A DNA stretch of 64,000 nt, taken from assembly GCA_024734495.1 (NCBI GenBank), contig JALMQS010000820.1, positions 775,712 through 839,711 of the forward strand, in the 5' to 3' direction. The stretch comes from Forficula auricularia. Taxonomy: Eukaryota; Arthropoda; Insecta; Dermaptera; Forficulidae. Of this stretch, positions 32,115-43,619 are shown piece after piece. The notes below the pieces were generated by a model. It did not search any database and was not told where the DNA came from. It worked only from the letters and a program-made list of their open reading frames with translations. A program made the translations under genes and the position numbers. Position 1 is the stretch's first letter; each line of letters opens with the position of its first letter.

Positions 32115-32780
32115 ATAGTCCCTGCCTGGGAGGTTCAAGTTCAAGCATGTTAAAGTCAAGTTCAGACGAGTTTTAGTCGAATAAAAATTGTTCTCGATGA
32201 CGAACTATTAAAATAGAAATAATACAAAAAAGGAATAAATAAAGATGAATAGAGAATCTTTGGAATAATACATTTTTAAAAACTCTCAATATATAAGATC
32301 AGAAATAACTAAGGGTGCTATTGACAAGTCATAGCTCATAGCAATAGAATTAGGAGAAATTTAAGATTTTCTTATAGGACAGGCTGATTCATCGTGAAAG
32401 ATGTCGATTTTCATCTCAGGGACTTTCGAATTTAAGTCACAAAATTTAATTTCTGACCCTCACTCACACAAATCAGTATCCGTTTGGAGCGAAGGTCACA
32501 AAATATATTTTAAAAAAATATAATGTTAAATTTGAAAAATACCGAAAATGATGCCGTATTCGATGAAATTTGCACAAAAAAGCGAAGTTTAAAATTAAAT
32601 TTCAAAAAATGAAGGGTACTTTTTTGGACAGCATCCCTTGGCTGAACAGTCACCAGCCGCCAGTGATATATATGGTACATTTTCTGCATTTTTGAACATT
32701 AATCTCTGAAGCTAGTGAAGCCAAAATCTACTAAGTTAAATTTCGCAAACGCTAATTGTTACATTTGAAATATATCTGGT
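32115..32780. other. AT-rich spacer
   Basis: No gene or repeat boundary recognised. Confidence 0.4.
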
Positions 32781-32789
32781 ATTATACAT

Positions 32790-33052
32790 AGCTAGTAGAG
32801 AGAGAGAGTGATCGGGAAAGAGAATTAACCAATCGACTTGATTGGGGAATAATGGAATTGAAATAATTATCGGAAAAGAGGTTTTTTTATCTAATTAGAT
32901 TTTTCCTCTTATTAAAAACAAGGACTAAAGATGAATAAGGACACTCGATGGTGGAGAAGTAATCTCCGGAATCGAAGCAAAAAATACAATGTACATTAAT
33001 TAATGTAAAATAATTGGTTTAATAAAATTTATAAAAAAAAAAAAAAAAAAAC
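32790..33052 (+). mobile_element. A-tailed retroposon (copy 1 of a tandem pair)
   Basis: Ends with AATAAAATTTAT and a run of about 18 A. Contains AACAAGGACTAAAGATGAAT and GATGGTGGAGAAGTAATCTC. Each copy is preceded and followed by CTAGTAGAGA (32790, 33051, 33289), which looks like a target duplication shared by two neighbouring insertions or a duplicated insertion. Probably the 3' end of a LINE or a SINE; a short frame RTLDGGEVISGIEAKN can be read. Confidence 0.7.
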
Positions 33053-33057
33053 TAGTA

Positions 33058-33290
33058 GAGAATCGATGGGAAGGGAGGATTGGGATTGAATAATGGAATT
33101 GAAATAATTATCGGAAAAGAAGTTTTTTTTCTTTAATTAGCTTTTTCCTCTTATTAAAAACAAGGACTAAAAGATGATCAAGGACATTCGATGGTGGAGA
33201 AGTAATCTCCGGAGTCGAAGCTCAAAAACAATGTATGCATAAATTCATGTAAAATAAATGGTTTAATAAAATTTATAAAAAAAAAAAAAA
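33058..33290 (+). mobile_element. A-tailed retroposon (copy 2 of a tandem pair)
   Basis: Same body as 32790-33052 with point differences and a slightly shorter 5' part; also ends in an A-run. A minus-strand copy is at 51838-52070. Confidence 0.7.
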
Positions 33291-33299
33291 CTAGTAGAG

Positions 33300-34520
33300 A
33301 ATCAATTCAATATATCAAATAAACATTTCTTCTGTTTTCTTCTTATTTGTGATATCGATTACTCAAAAACTCAAACATTTTAAATTGCAATGTAGTCCAG
33401 GCAAATTACGATTTCAACAGGAAATAATTCCCAGTTATATTGCTGAAATTCCTTTATTAGTAATCCAATATTACTACCCTATGTTTTCATCCAAATCTGT
33501 GTTGTGGAAATTTTTCTACGCGCCTCAAAATGAGAAATTTTCGGAGTTTGTTCAGTTTTTCTTAAATAACTCTAAAACTGCTTATCAAATCAAAAAGATA
33601 TCTATTAGGTAAATTGAAGCTCTTTAAATTATGAGTAAAATGATACCAATTTGATTTATTTAGTTTAAGCAGAACCGGAACTAGCGTCTGTCAAATAACA
33701 GCCCCCGGGATCACTTCTGAATATCCCTAAAACTCTTACTTTTTCGATTTTTCCCTATTTTGACCATGAAAGAGTACTTTTTCGACAAATACCACTTTTA
33801 AATTAGATTACATTTTCTACAATTTAAACAAAGTTTCATCTTAATTGAATAATGGTAACCCGTGCTCTAAGGCACTATCAAATAATAAAATCTGCCCTTC
33901 GAAATTCATCTCTGCTTTGGTTAATGCGTTGATGTTTTGAATAATAGTTATATGATAAGTATTATTATACTTATTATTATTTTATACTAATGTATTATAT
34001 TGAATTTTATTTTTGTATGATCTTTTTTAATCTAGGAGGAGAATATCGTCAGAGCATTCAATAAATAAATCTAAAATTAAACCTAAATGACAAATAAGAA
34101 CAAATTTGATATCTCAAGTATTATGGATGTTAAAATGTAGATAGTCGTCAGTCAGACTCGCACTTGCCAGGTTTATTTTTAATAGAACTGAATTTATATT
34201 TCAATCGAACAAGTGATTTGATTTATACATTTATAAGATTATAATAATAGAATGAAAAATATCAGATATAGGTAGGTATTACTTACCAGTGTAGGAATTA
34301 GAAGAACCCCATGAAGCGGTTAATTTAGGCTTAAAGGGTATCCAGCGACAAGCCCGTTTCATCTGAAAAATAAGAAAAATACACTTCAGTAAAAATTATA
34401 AATAAATTTTAAAAATTAGTAAAATTTTTAATTAATTAATTAATTTTTTAATTAGTTAAATTTATATAATTTAAAATTTTTTAATTTGACTTTTGTGAGA
34501 TCACAATTTTTGAGATCCCC
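33300..34520. other. AT-rich sequence with one small dispersed repeat
   Basis: 33868-33960 (CACTATCAAATAATAAAATC, CTCTGCTTTGGTTAATGCGT) is repeated at 43516-43610. An 87-codon plus frame at 33349-33612 has balanced residue use but no motif, and I would not call it. GGTAGGTATTAC...CCATGAAGCGG at 34270-34330 is unexplained. Confidence 0.4.
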
Positions 34521-34526
34521 GGGGCC

Positions 34527-35262
34527 CGATAATGATAATGATGAGAGAAGGAGTTAGACCAAAAAGGTGCATCTCCTAAAGGCCTGGGCTCCATCGTGAA
34601 AAGAAGAAGAAAAAGGGTTTTTATGGGCTGGGTAGGGGTCGAAGGTATCTGTGGATACGGGTCTTAAACAGCTGAAGGTTATAAGTCGCGGGAAAGATGG
34701 TGGCAGGGAGCGAGTTCCAGTCTCTGGGGGTCATAGGGATAAAAGAGTTGGTGAAAGTGCTTGTTCGATTTTTATCCAATTTGACAGCGAAGGGGTGCTG
34801 TGTTGTGCGTGTTTCTCTTGAAGAGGGCTTTAGGGGGGATAGTTGAATTCAGCTCGACTGAACAGATACCGTTATAGTATCTGTAGTACAGGGAAAGGGC
34901 AGAAACGTTTCTTCGGTGAGCCAGGTGATCGAGTGTGTTAGTTAAGGCCGGGTCTTCTATTAGTTTAATTGCTCGCTTCTGAATTGCATCCAGTGTAGCA
35001 AGAGAATGCTTGGAGGCCCTTCTCCACAGATGAGAGCCATATTCGAGATAGGGACGAATTTGAGCCTTATACAGTATAAGAAGTTGACTGGGAGTAAGTA
35101 TAATAGCGTCTAGACCTAAATAGGAGACCAAGCATGCGCGCTGCAGCTTTAGCAGTGGTTGAGATATGGTCATTCCAAGAAAGATCAGACCCTAGTGTGA
35201 CTCCTAGCATTGAAATTTTATCTCTGAATTCTAATGAAAATATTGAGTGTTTTGTCATTTTT
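34527..35262 (-). pseudogene. Jockey/CR1-type LINE fragment, minus strand (older copy)
   Basis: Minus-strand frames give ISMLGVTLGSDLSWNDHIS, then after a frameshift near 35100 LYKAQIRPYLEYGSHLWR, IQKRAIKLIEDPAL and AHRRNVSALSLYYRYYNGIC. Toward 34700, in another frame, comes an equivalent of the SRNWNSLPASIF end. This is the same protein region as 11766-12700, diverged, and it ends in a CATTAT-type microsatellite near 34530 rather than an A tail. It lacks the catalytic YADD part. Confidence 0.8.
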
Positions 35263-35313
35263 ATTTTATGAAAAATAGATTAATTATTATATTTTAATTT
35301 ACAAACTAAGATA

Positions 35314-35456
35314 GAAAGAAGGCCAATTTAAATTAAAGATCTTTGTAGATATTTATTCTTGTATTTATGTCAAAAAGTTTTGTCTCATAAAACCCCTCTG
35401 ACATATTTCAAACATACATCTTTACCAAGAACTAAGATTTAAATTGGCCTTCTTTC
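35314..35456. mobile_element. Short MITE (GAAAGAAGGCCAATTTAAAT termini)
   Basis: GAAAGAAGGCCAATTTAAAT at the left is matched by ATTTAAATTGGCCTTCTTTC at the right. 143 bp, AT-rich, non-coding. Confidence 0.85.
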
Positions 35457-35939
35457 ATTATTAATTTTTACTTAACCATACAGGGTATACTATATAATGA
35501 ACCTAAAATAACAAAAATATTTTTTTTCTGGTGCCAAAATAAGGAGGGGGGGGGGGGGTGTTGGTCAAAAAATAAAAATCTAGTCCGTTGTACCAAACTG
35601 AACCACAAGTGTATGGTAAATTCAAGTGGATGCAGTGGCGGATCATAAGCAAGGCGCACTAGGTGCGCGCCTAGGGCCCCGTCGAATATGGGGGCCCCCA
35701 AAATTGATTATCATATTAATTTTGATCGTGATATAAAATTTCATTTCATTTTTATAAAAAATTTATCAATTGACTGATGAAATTCAATTATTATTTAATT
35801 GTTTCCTGTAACATTATATTTTTTCTCATATTAGGTGTAGCTATCAATTTTATGTAAATAGACAAATAACATAATTCAATACTCATTTTTGATCCAAATA
35901 TTATTAGATATTATTTTTCAACGATAATTGACATTAAAG

Positions 35940-36223
35940 CAGCGGTTTCCAACCTTTTTGTTACTACGCCTCCCCAAAAAAAAAAATTTCCGCGCCTCCC
36001 TTACCTTTTATTTTTAAATTTCTCCGCTCCAGATAATTTTTTTAATAGGAATTAAATATATGTAAATGTAAAAAAATGAACATTCATGCACTGAATTTTC
36101 ACTGTTACGTTAATATATCAAGTTTTATTCATTTGTAGATATTATGGTATAAAAAATAATTCATTAAAAAATGTTGGCGCCTCCCCTGGCAATGGTCCGC
36201 GCCTCCCAGGTTGGAAACCGCTG
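35940..36223. mobile_element. hAT-type MITE with 8-bp TSD, nested
   Basis: Begins CAGCGGTTTCCAACC and ends GGTTGGAAACCGCTG, perfect 15-bp inverted repeats. Identical CATTAAAG at 35932-35939 and 36224-36231. 284 bp with several GCGCCTCCC words near each end. Confidence 0.95.
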
Positions 36224-36556
36224 CATTAAAGTATTAATTTAAATTATTATATAAAAAATAGACCTTATAATAAAGGAAAATTTAAATATCTATTGAGAAG
36301 TCTTTTAGATTAATATTTTGTTGACCACTTTCCATTTTTCCATTAAAAATCTTTTAAAATTTCTTTTATATTATTTTAATAAATTAAAATAAAAATTTTC
36401 AAGATATTTTAAATAGAGCTCTAAGTTAGTTTTTAAAGTGAACTGGTTAAAGTGATATATATACGTCGAAATTATTTTAAAAATTTTGATTACTTTGCTA
36501 ATATCGAATGCTTCAGGGCGGCGTTCTTTTTCTGCTTTAAAAAGATTAAAAAACTA

Positions 36557-37462
36557 AGGTCAGGTGGGGTAACTGGGACCGGGGGCGACTGGGCCAGGGG
36601 TCCTGTAACCCCCAGAGCTTTTTAATTTTACCGCATTTTTTTAGCGCAATTCACTTTTTCATATTGGTGGGAAATTTTCAGTGTTTCTGAATTAGAGAAA
36701 TTTCTTTAAGTTTATTTTATACTTAAATACTTAGTTAAGTTAATTACTTATTTACTTATTTACCTAGTTATGTGCTTACTTCTTACCTAGTTGCCTTACC
36801 CAGTTCCTTGAAAATATTGAGACTTGAGTAAGTACTTAATTAAGGCTTTCTTAAGCATAAGGAACTTATTTAACTTTATTTCAATGAGTAAAATGAAATT
36901 ATTTTGTTTAGTTGTTTGATATATGATACTTTTTTTGTATTTTCTGTAATAAAAATCGATTTTAAAAATTATACTTGGCGTTTAAACTTATCTACCTTAA
37001 AAAATTCAATAGAATAAAAAAATAGAGGTCTTGGTGCAACTGGGCCAGCCTAGTCAGGGCCCAATTAACCCGAATCGCTTACATCTTTGATTATTTTTAA
37101 TCCATATACAAATGAGACTAATTCTACCTACGACCAGGTCCTTGAGGGATAGGGGAACATGTCCAACTGCTCAAAAGATGTTAAAAATTAAAAAAACAGC
37201 AAATAGGCTGGGCTGGTCCAATTACCCCACAACGCGTTTAACTGGGCCAACCGCAAAACTTTACATTCAACTTAAGATAATTCCAAAATTTTGAATAATC
37301 AAAAGTTGAAAGTATCATGATTATTTGAAGAAAATTTCATCTTTCAATTAATATAGTCACGAGATCTATAAATTGTGAGGAAGCTTAGTTATAGCCAAAA
37401 ATATGGAGTACTATCCTTGGGAAAACAAAAGAAGCTGGCCCAGTTACCCCACCTGACCTTAC
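36557..37462. mobile_element. MITE-like element with GGTCAGGTGGGGTAACTGGG termini, nested
   Basis: TAAGGTCAGGTGGGGTAACT at the left is the complement of AGTTACCCCACCTGACCTTA at the right. AACTGGGCCA recurs inside (about 37038, 37250) besides the terminal copies, suggesting repeated transposase-binding sites. 906 bp. The plus frame 37112-37294 is not a gene. Confidence 0.82.
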
Positions 37463-37706
37463 GTTAGAAACAAAATTTCTGAAAATAGGTTAAATTATTT
37501 ATCCACTATTTATATTGAAGACGAACTATTAAATAGTTTGAATTGAGAGCTTATTATTGTTAATAAATATTATATTATAATATATACACTCACGAGCAAA
37601 GAAATGGAATTTGGCCTTTTATTATCTTTTATTGTCTTAATCCGCCACTGAGTGGATGGCCACATCAGAATGTGGCAATTTATTTAAATGTATATTGAAA
37701 TTGAAA

Positions 37707-37887
37707 CAAGGGCGGATCCAGGAATTTTTTATGGGGGGGTGAATGTATATAAGGTGCCCGATGTATATAATATCTACTTTTTTTATCTCGGAAGTGTGTC
37801 GCGATCAAATTGTCCAAGCGGGGGGGGGGGGGGGGGGGGGGGGGGGCGGTCCCCCCCCCCCCCCCCCCCCCCCTGGATCCGCCCTTG
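37707..37887. mobile_element. MITE with G-run/C-run hairpin
   Basis: CAAGGGCGGATCCAGG at the left and CCTGGATCCGCCCTTG at the right are perfect inverted repeats. The interior has a G-run of about 27 followed by CGGT and a C-run of about 23 (37820-37873), which could pair with each other or form G-quadruplexes. The translated frame 37688-37891 (GGGG then PPPP) is an artefact of this. Confidence 0.85.
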
Positions 37888-37999
37888 GTAGCAGATGGTG
37901 AAAAAGTTCAAACGTTTTCCTCCATTTTTAGTTTGAACTTTCACTTAGTCTGTTCGTTAAATAACCTGTGTGTTTACACTATTTTCTAATCGATTACAA

Positions 38000-39040
38000 T
38001 TAACTATCCCGATAAAGACCATTCTCTCTCCCTCTCTTCCTAAATTTGTTCTCCCTCTTTAACTTTCGGATTGCCAAAGTTGCCAGCATGTATGTACCAT
38101 ATATATATATATGTAGGAATAAAGGGTAGAAGTACTCTAAACTCTCGAACTGTTAGCTCTTCCCTCGAGATTCGGTCCTTTCTCTTGTTTTATTTGAATT
38201 TCCAATATTTATTTTAAATTTAATTAAACCAGAAACGATTAAATACACAAATATATTTTCACATTCGTTATAATAAAAAAAAACCTATATTAATTTACTT
38301 TCTTTGATTAATTAAAAAAATTGTATTAATTTAAATTATCAATTTGATGGATAATTTCTAGAAAAAATATGAATATGTATTTTCAAAAAATCAAACGCAT
38401 TTTTAATAGTACCTACTAATATATAAAAATTCTGCTATTCTCGGCAAAAAACTTTATATTTAATGAAAAGATAATAAATCAAATTTAAATATTTGACTAG
38501 CTTTTCTCATATTTCCGTTCTTTATTTCAGATTTAATTGCCAAAATTAATTTCGTTGTTTAAACAAGTGTTACAATTTTAAATGGTCTTAATTATATCTA
38601 AATATATCTGTATATAGGTACATATGGCTCGTTATAACAAATATCTGCGAGGTGTAATTGAGGCAATAAAATCCTTCAGCGCAGGTTTCCGCTCTCATTA
38701 GTCGTCGTCTTTTGATCTCGTCTCAATTTTGCATGTCGTCCCTGGTAAAGTTAAAGGGCTAACCCTCCCGGAGTTCATTCTCTCCTTTTATCCAATCGAC
38801 CTGCTTTTAATTTCGGTATGTGCGGTTGATTTTCCCTTGTATGTCGTACTTGTCTCCGGGGAGTTTTTCTTTTTTAATCCTTTTGTTGTTGTTACTGGTG
38901 TTACTTTATTTATCTAATAAAATTTTAACTTGGCTCCTACCTAGCTAGCCAAAAGCCAATCTACAACTACAGACTAGAAAGAAAATTAAAAGCAAAAAAT
39001 AGTTAATAGTTGTTAAAAAAAAATTTCATTTTATTATTAG
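38000..39040. other. Unique-looking stretch, including 38620-38920
   Basis: 38425-38455 holds a tail fragment of the ribozyme element (TTCTGCTATTCTCGGC). 38620-38920 has balanced composition and no match elsewhere in the window (GGCTCGTTATAACAAATATC, CTCATTAGTCGTCG), so it may be conserved non-coding DNA. No gene can be supported. Confidence 0.35.
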
Positions 39041-39430
39041 TACAAGTTCCCGACTTAGGCCGACCTTCACCTATCGAGTTTCCTAACAAAATTAATATTT
39101 TGATAATATAATGTATTAATAAACAAAACTTGATAGGGTCGATATCCAATTTCCCTGCACAGCTATTTTATCTAATTAATTAGATTTATTTATTTTTATT
39201 TATTTATTTATTTTATTTTTTTGAATTATCTACATTCTCATATATAATAATAAACGAAACTCTATAACTACAAAATACTAATTCGAAGTTACTTGTTGAT
39301 ACCCTGTCTACCTGGACTTATGCAGAGACATACTGGCAACCCAAACTGGGCATTTTATATACATATTTTACTCTCGATGTATTTATCCGGAAACTCGATA
39401 ACTACATTTATGTAATAAAATTAACAACTT

Positions 39431-39550
39431 GAAGGATCGTTATAAATAAATAAAATTTATAATTCCAGCAGAAGACACACTGACACACTCTTTTATTGTC
39501 TCCTTCAATATATAAAAATTCTGCTACTCTCGGCACAAAAACTTTCAGTT
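39431..39550 (+). mobile_element. Solo ribozyme-family insertion with 15-bp TSD
   Basis: 120-bp unit beginning GAAGGATCGTTATAAATAAA and ending ACTCTCGGCACAAAAACTTT + CAGTT. It equals the region downstream of the hammerhead cleavage site in 26637-26749. Flanked by identical TAAAATTAACAACTT (39416-39430, 39551-39565), and the empty site is in the sister element near 21415. The homology starts at TCG, the first bases after the predicted cleavage, preceded by six extra bases. Confidence 0.8.
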
Positions 39551-39770
39551 TAAAATTAACAACTTTAATTTTTTATTAAAAATAGCTATGCAGGGAAATT
39601 GGATGCCGACCCTATGAAGTTTTGTTTATTAATACATTATATTATAAAAATATTAATTTTATTAGGAAACTCGATAGGTAAAGTTCGACCTAAATCGATA
39701 ATCTCATCAAAGGCTTCATTTTCGCGAAATACACGATTTTCTAAGATTCAACACCCCTAGGCGCTTAAAC

Positions 39771-39868
39771 TGGATACTAATCGAACAAATGCATTCGCCA
39801 ATTCATTTATCCTTATCACTTCTAGAGACTGGAACTCTCTACCCCCGACCGTCTTTCCAGCAAATTAT
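39771..39868 (+). pseudogene. Short LINE fragment
   Basis: Reads ESNRTNAFANSFILITSRDW then NSLPPTVFPANYN, the C-terminal block found at the end of the LINE protein at 12590-12660 and nearest to the 34527-35262 type. About 33 codons only. Confidence 0.7.
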
Positions 39869-40366
39869 AACTATCATTATAAAAAATTCGGGATCTTAGA
39901 CTATATTATTATCTAATATTATATTTAAGGGCGTTTTAAGGGAATAATAACAGATAGTTTTAATAGTGTCTGACAAGTATGCGAATGTGGGTTTGGAGAC
40001 ATAAAGCTTTCCGAAAATAAAATTAAGTGGATTAAATACGGAGTATTGGTGCATTCTGTATCTTGATCAGCAGTCGAGAAAATTTGACATTTAGTTTAGA
40101 TCTAGATGGCCAAACGCCCAGACCTATAGAGCTAATGATAATAATAAAAGAAGTTTGAAATTTTGTTTAATAACACAGAATCAATTATAACTTTTTAGTG
40201 AATACAAATAATACATAATTCAATATAACTACGACGTTTCGATTGTTCTCAACAACTCGAAATGTTTTTAATGCCGAAGAACGCTACGAATACTGCCTGA
40301 ATAACCTATAATCAAGTTCTCATCAGCATAAATAAACATAAAATAATTTTTATAAAAAAAAAAAAA

Positions 40367-41443
40367 TAAAACCGACTTCAAAAAAATTAAATGCAACAAA
40401 TAAAATAATAATAACTCAAAAATAAAATAAAATACACTAAAAGGTATAAAATAATAATCTAATTTAGTTACAACTAAACGACGAAATCACTTTTTGAAGT
40501 CGGTGCCAAACATATACATTTTATTAATCAAACTCGGCGGGTCTTACTTAGTACGATTGGAGAGTACGATCGCTTATATAGTTTGTTTAGCACTGACTTC
40601 AAAAAGTGATTTCATGTTAATATTTCGTCGTTTAGTTGTAACTAAATTAGATAATTATTTTATACTTTTTAGTGCATTTTATTTTATTTTTGAGTTTTAT
40701 TATTTTATTTGTTGCATTTAATTTTTACTTTATTTTGAAGTCGGTTTTATTTTTTTTTTCTAAAAATTATTTTTATTTTTCTCTTTTTAGTGATTTTATT
40801 AATAGTGAGTTAATATAATACCTTGCATACATCTCGTAAGAGAAAGGGTCGGGCGAATAAATCAAAAAGTGATAATAAAATTCAATTCATAAATATAGAA
40901 ATTCTCTAGAAACGTTTGCGGGTTTTAAATGAACATTTTAACATTGATTTTTTATAAAATATTTTATTTATTATAATTTCGATTATTTGCTCATAAGAAT
41001 TGGATATTTACATTAATTCGTCATTGATCATATCATCAGAACTTGACCAAATTAATATGGGACCATCCCTAAGGTACCCCTTTCAAATAAAAAAGAATCA
41101 TCGAAATCGGTCAACGTGGCAAAAAGTTCTTGCTGAACATACATAAAATAAATAAATAAATAAATAGTTAGGTGTCTTGACTATCTTTGAGCTATACTGA
41201 TCCAAACTCAGAAAGAATCATTCAAATCGGTTCATTAACAATTATGCCTGAACAAACATAACAAAAAAGGTCCAATACCAATAGAAAAAAAAACGGGACC
41301 ACTCGGAAACTAGACTGAACCCAATGCAAAAAAATAATCAAAATCGTTTCACAATTGGCGAAGATATCAGGTAACATAGACACCAAAAAAAAATCAGTCG
41401 AATTGAGAACCTCCTCCTTTTTTGAAGTCGGTTAAAAATAGTG
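40367..41443. mobile_element. ACCGACTTCAAAAA element, longest copy
   Basis: Begins ACCGACTTCAAAAAAATTAA and ends TTTTTTGAAGTCGGTT. The left half is a foldback (arms about 40368-40500 and 40590-40750, with TTAGTTACAACTAAACGACG). The right half contains GGTCGGGCGAATAAATC, TTGATCATATCATCAGAACT, several AAATCGGT-type words and AAAAAAGGTCCAATACCA. Partial copies are at 1028-1540 (inverted), 53446-53745 (inverted right end) and 61380-61877. No coding capacity. Confidence 0.78.
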
Positions 41444-41449
41444 TTTTTT

Positions 41450-42430
41450 CTGCTTGTTCCCCAGTGATGCATTGTTAACCAAAATTTTTGAGTAATTTTA
41501 ATAAATGTTCTTGATTAGCCAAACATTAGCGAAACTAGTCAAAATAAACATTTTAACATAAAAATATATGGCACAGTGGTTTAAAACGAACAAATTATAT
41601 TTCAATTTTATTTAATCCGGGCTGCCGGGTATAGGAATATGTATGTTATTCAAGAATACCAACAACTTTTCAAAAGTTTAATTTACTACTGACCCTAAAG
41701 GAAACAGGAATATGGTAAAGTCACGTAGTGTGTTCAAGACACCCTATTTTTTTTTACGAATATTAGATATGCGAAAGACGCTGCCATGAACTCTTTATTT
41801 CTCCTTCCGTTTTAAAAGACAGGCAATTTCTTATGATAAAGTGGTATCCTTAAGGTAATTAGATAAGACAAAAATTGACTCTCGACATCTCGTCTCGGGT
41901 CTCGGGTGCAAAGAAAGTGGCTGGAAAAACGTCAAAAGATTGCTTTGACAGCTGACTGGAGAACAAGAGACAAAAGAGCTCAGTGCATGTCCCTGTAGAC
42001 TCTAGAGGCATTTTACTAAAGAGCGGTGTTTGCAAAATTCATAGCGAATATCGATTGGTAGAGGAAAAGAAGAAGGCAAAAAGTAACTTGACTTCCTATG
42101 GGGCTATTCAAGGGAATAATGACGTAAATGGTCTCAAGTCAACTTGTCTCATGTCTATGAAGAGAGAGAAACCACTCAGCCGAGTTTATTACTCATAAAA
42201 GGACAAGGCGATTAATTATAGCATTTATTAATGGAAAGGAAAATATTGCCCGATAGAAAAAATAACAAAAATATCTTGAATAGGGTAGTTGAAAAATTCA
42301 ATTTACTGGAACATTAAACACGATAATTTTTCTGCTATTTGGTCAGACTGTAATATATATGGTCTTTAGTTTTGGATAGATTGTCAAAGATAAGCTGTTT
42401 TATACGAAGATCATTTGGAGTTTTGTTTAA
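41450..42430. other. Unique-looking stretch
   Basis: 41760-42230 has balanced composition, words such as TTTGACAGCTGACTGG and no match in the window; a 71-codon frame at 41983-42198 has no motif. Could be conserved non-coding or an unrecognised exon. Otherwise nothing seen. Confidence 0.3.
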
Positions 42431-42445
42431 GTTTATCAAAAAGGA

Positions 42446-42630
42446 AGTTTTGGCTGAAACTGAGGGGTGAAACGCGATTGGAATTAGGTGTACATGTCTT
42501 TAGAATTTTGTGGAATTATTTTGGAATTCATTGGATAATGCCCCTTCTTCTATTGTCTTCTACTTGGAAATGAAAGTGAAAGTAGGTGTACACGATATTA
42601 GGTCGCGGCTCACCCCTCTAGTGAAACCAT
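42446..42630. mobile_element. Small MITE, GTGAACCGCGACC family (copy 2, inverted)
   Basis: GAGGGGTGAAACGCGATTGG at the left, GGTCGCGGCTCACCCCTC at the right, with GGTGTACA/TGTACACG inside. The interior CTTCTACTTGGAAATGAAAG is the complement of the corresponding part of 18714-18893. Confidence 0.8.
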
Positions 42631-43089
42631 GAAAATTGTAAATTTTTAATTACAAAAATGTGTAATAACTAGGGTTCAGATTTCGTCCTATTTGACTTTT
42701 TTTTTATTTATGGCTTAAAATTTAGGCCATAATATATCTATGCGTTTCATGAACTTCTGAATAAAATTGGGTGTTAGTGTCTATTTCATCTATAGATGTC
42801 TTTTTTAGTGTCTGTTTTAAGTAGATGTTCCTTGATTTTTTGGACAATCAGAACAGTTGAGGAAGGTGTTGTCTGCTACACGTGGCTTTCTGGCTTTTAC
42901 TAATCATTTATAAACATTTTTCTTAAAATTTAAACTTAATTTTAATTTTTAAGATGTTTTTCAAAGAACCTACACCATTCTCCCTGAACAAAACAAATAT
43001 ATTCCTTATAACAAACCAAAGGGTTTGTTCTTTTGAAACAATGCTTTCAAATACAAAAGAAGAAACGCCCAAGGGTTTTGCTACCTGTA

Positions 43090-43180
43090 AGAAAATGATT
43101 TTAAAACTGGAGTAATTTTTGAAGACGGACTGATGAAATGAATTTGAGTGGATATTGATGAGGCACACACACACACACTA
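43090..43180 (-). mobile_element. Solo tail of the ribozyme family next to a CA microsatellite
   Basis: Minus strand reads GCCTCATCAATATCCACTCA to CAAAAATTACTCCAG, matching 29486-29560. It ends in (CA)n at 43164-43178. No ribozyme core in this copy. Confidence 0.6.
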
Positions 43181-43313
43181 TACTACGTGCATTATTATGG
43201 TGGTCTGCGAGCAGGAGCTCATTACCTAACCATGTTACTAATTCTAACCTGTTTGCGACAGGTAGATTGATGAGGCAGTCGAAATTTTTTTTTTTTTTTT
43301 TACGATTTTAGGA

Positions 43314-43506
43314 CAGGGGCGCAAAAAGCCATTTAGGCAAAGGGCGCAGTCCCCCTATCCCCCCGGGCCTGTCCCCATCTATGGTTTGTCTCAATTACAA
43401 TTATTTATTTATATTTATTAATTTATAAAAACCATCATTTGATTGACTTAGAAAGGGCGGCAATTGGAAACCGTCCCGGGCGACAAAAGTTCTAGGTACG
43501 CCACTG
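43314..43506. mobile_element. Possible hAT-like element
   Basis: CAGGGGCGCAAAAAGCC on the left and GGTACGCCACTG on the right look like degenerate hAT ends, with GC-rich patches inside, but flanking 8-mers do not match. Followed by a copy (43516-43610) of the repeat at 33868. Confidence 0.4.
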
Positions 43507-43619
43507 TTGGAAACGCTAAAAGGACACTATCAAATAATAGAATCTGCCCTTCGAAATTCATCTCTGCTTTGGTTAATGCGTTCATATTTTGAATAATTAA
43601 TTATATTATAAGTAGGTAC

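Larger units (their letters stand above)
35633..37650. mobile_element. hAT element, 2.0 kb, perfect 8-bp TSD, host to two nested MITEs
   Basis: Starts CAGTGGCGGATCATAAGC and ends with TTAATCCGCCACTG. Identical AGTGGATG flanks it (35625-35632 and 37651-37658). Removing it restores the family A phrase AAGTGGATG+GCCACATCAG known from 8357-8375, an internal check. It contains the MITEs 35940-36223 and 36557-37462, so insertion order can be read. Just inside the left end is a GC-rich patch (GGTGCGCGCCTAGGGCCCC). No transposase frame survives. Confidence 0.9.
39047..39905. mobile_element. Palindromic MITE (copy 2) with two insertions
   Basis: Left arm CGACTTAGGCCGACCTTCAC...CTTGATAGGGTCG matches the complement of the right arm (39600-39692). 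It is homologous to 21095-21560. It is interrupted by the ribozyme-tail insertion 39431-39550 and, at its right end, by a segment 39693-39885 that includes a LINE fragment, after which TCGGGATCTTAGACTATA resumes. Confidence 0.75.

Noticed and set aside
33349..33612. 87-codon plus frame as a possible exon
   Set aside because: No splice signals or recognised motif and AT-rich chance frames of this size are expected here; left unannotated.
37688..37891. Frame ending in poly-glycine and poly-proline
   Set aside because: Translation of the G-run/C-run MITE.
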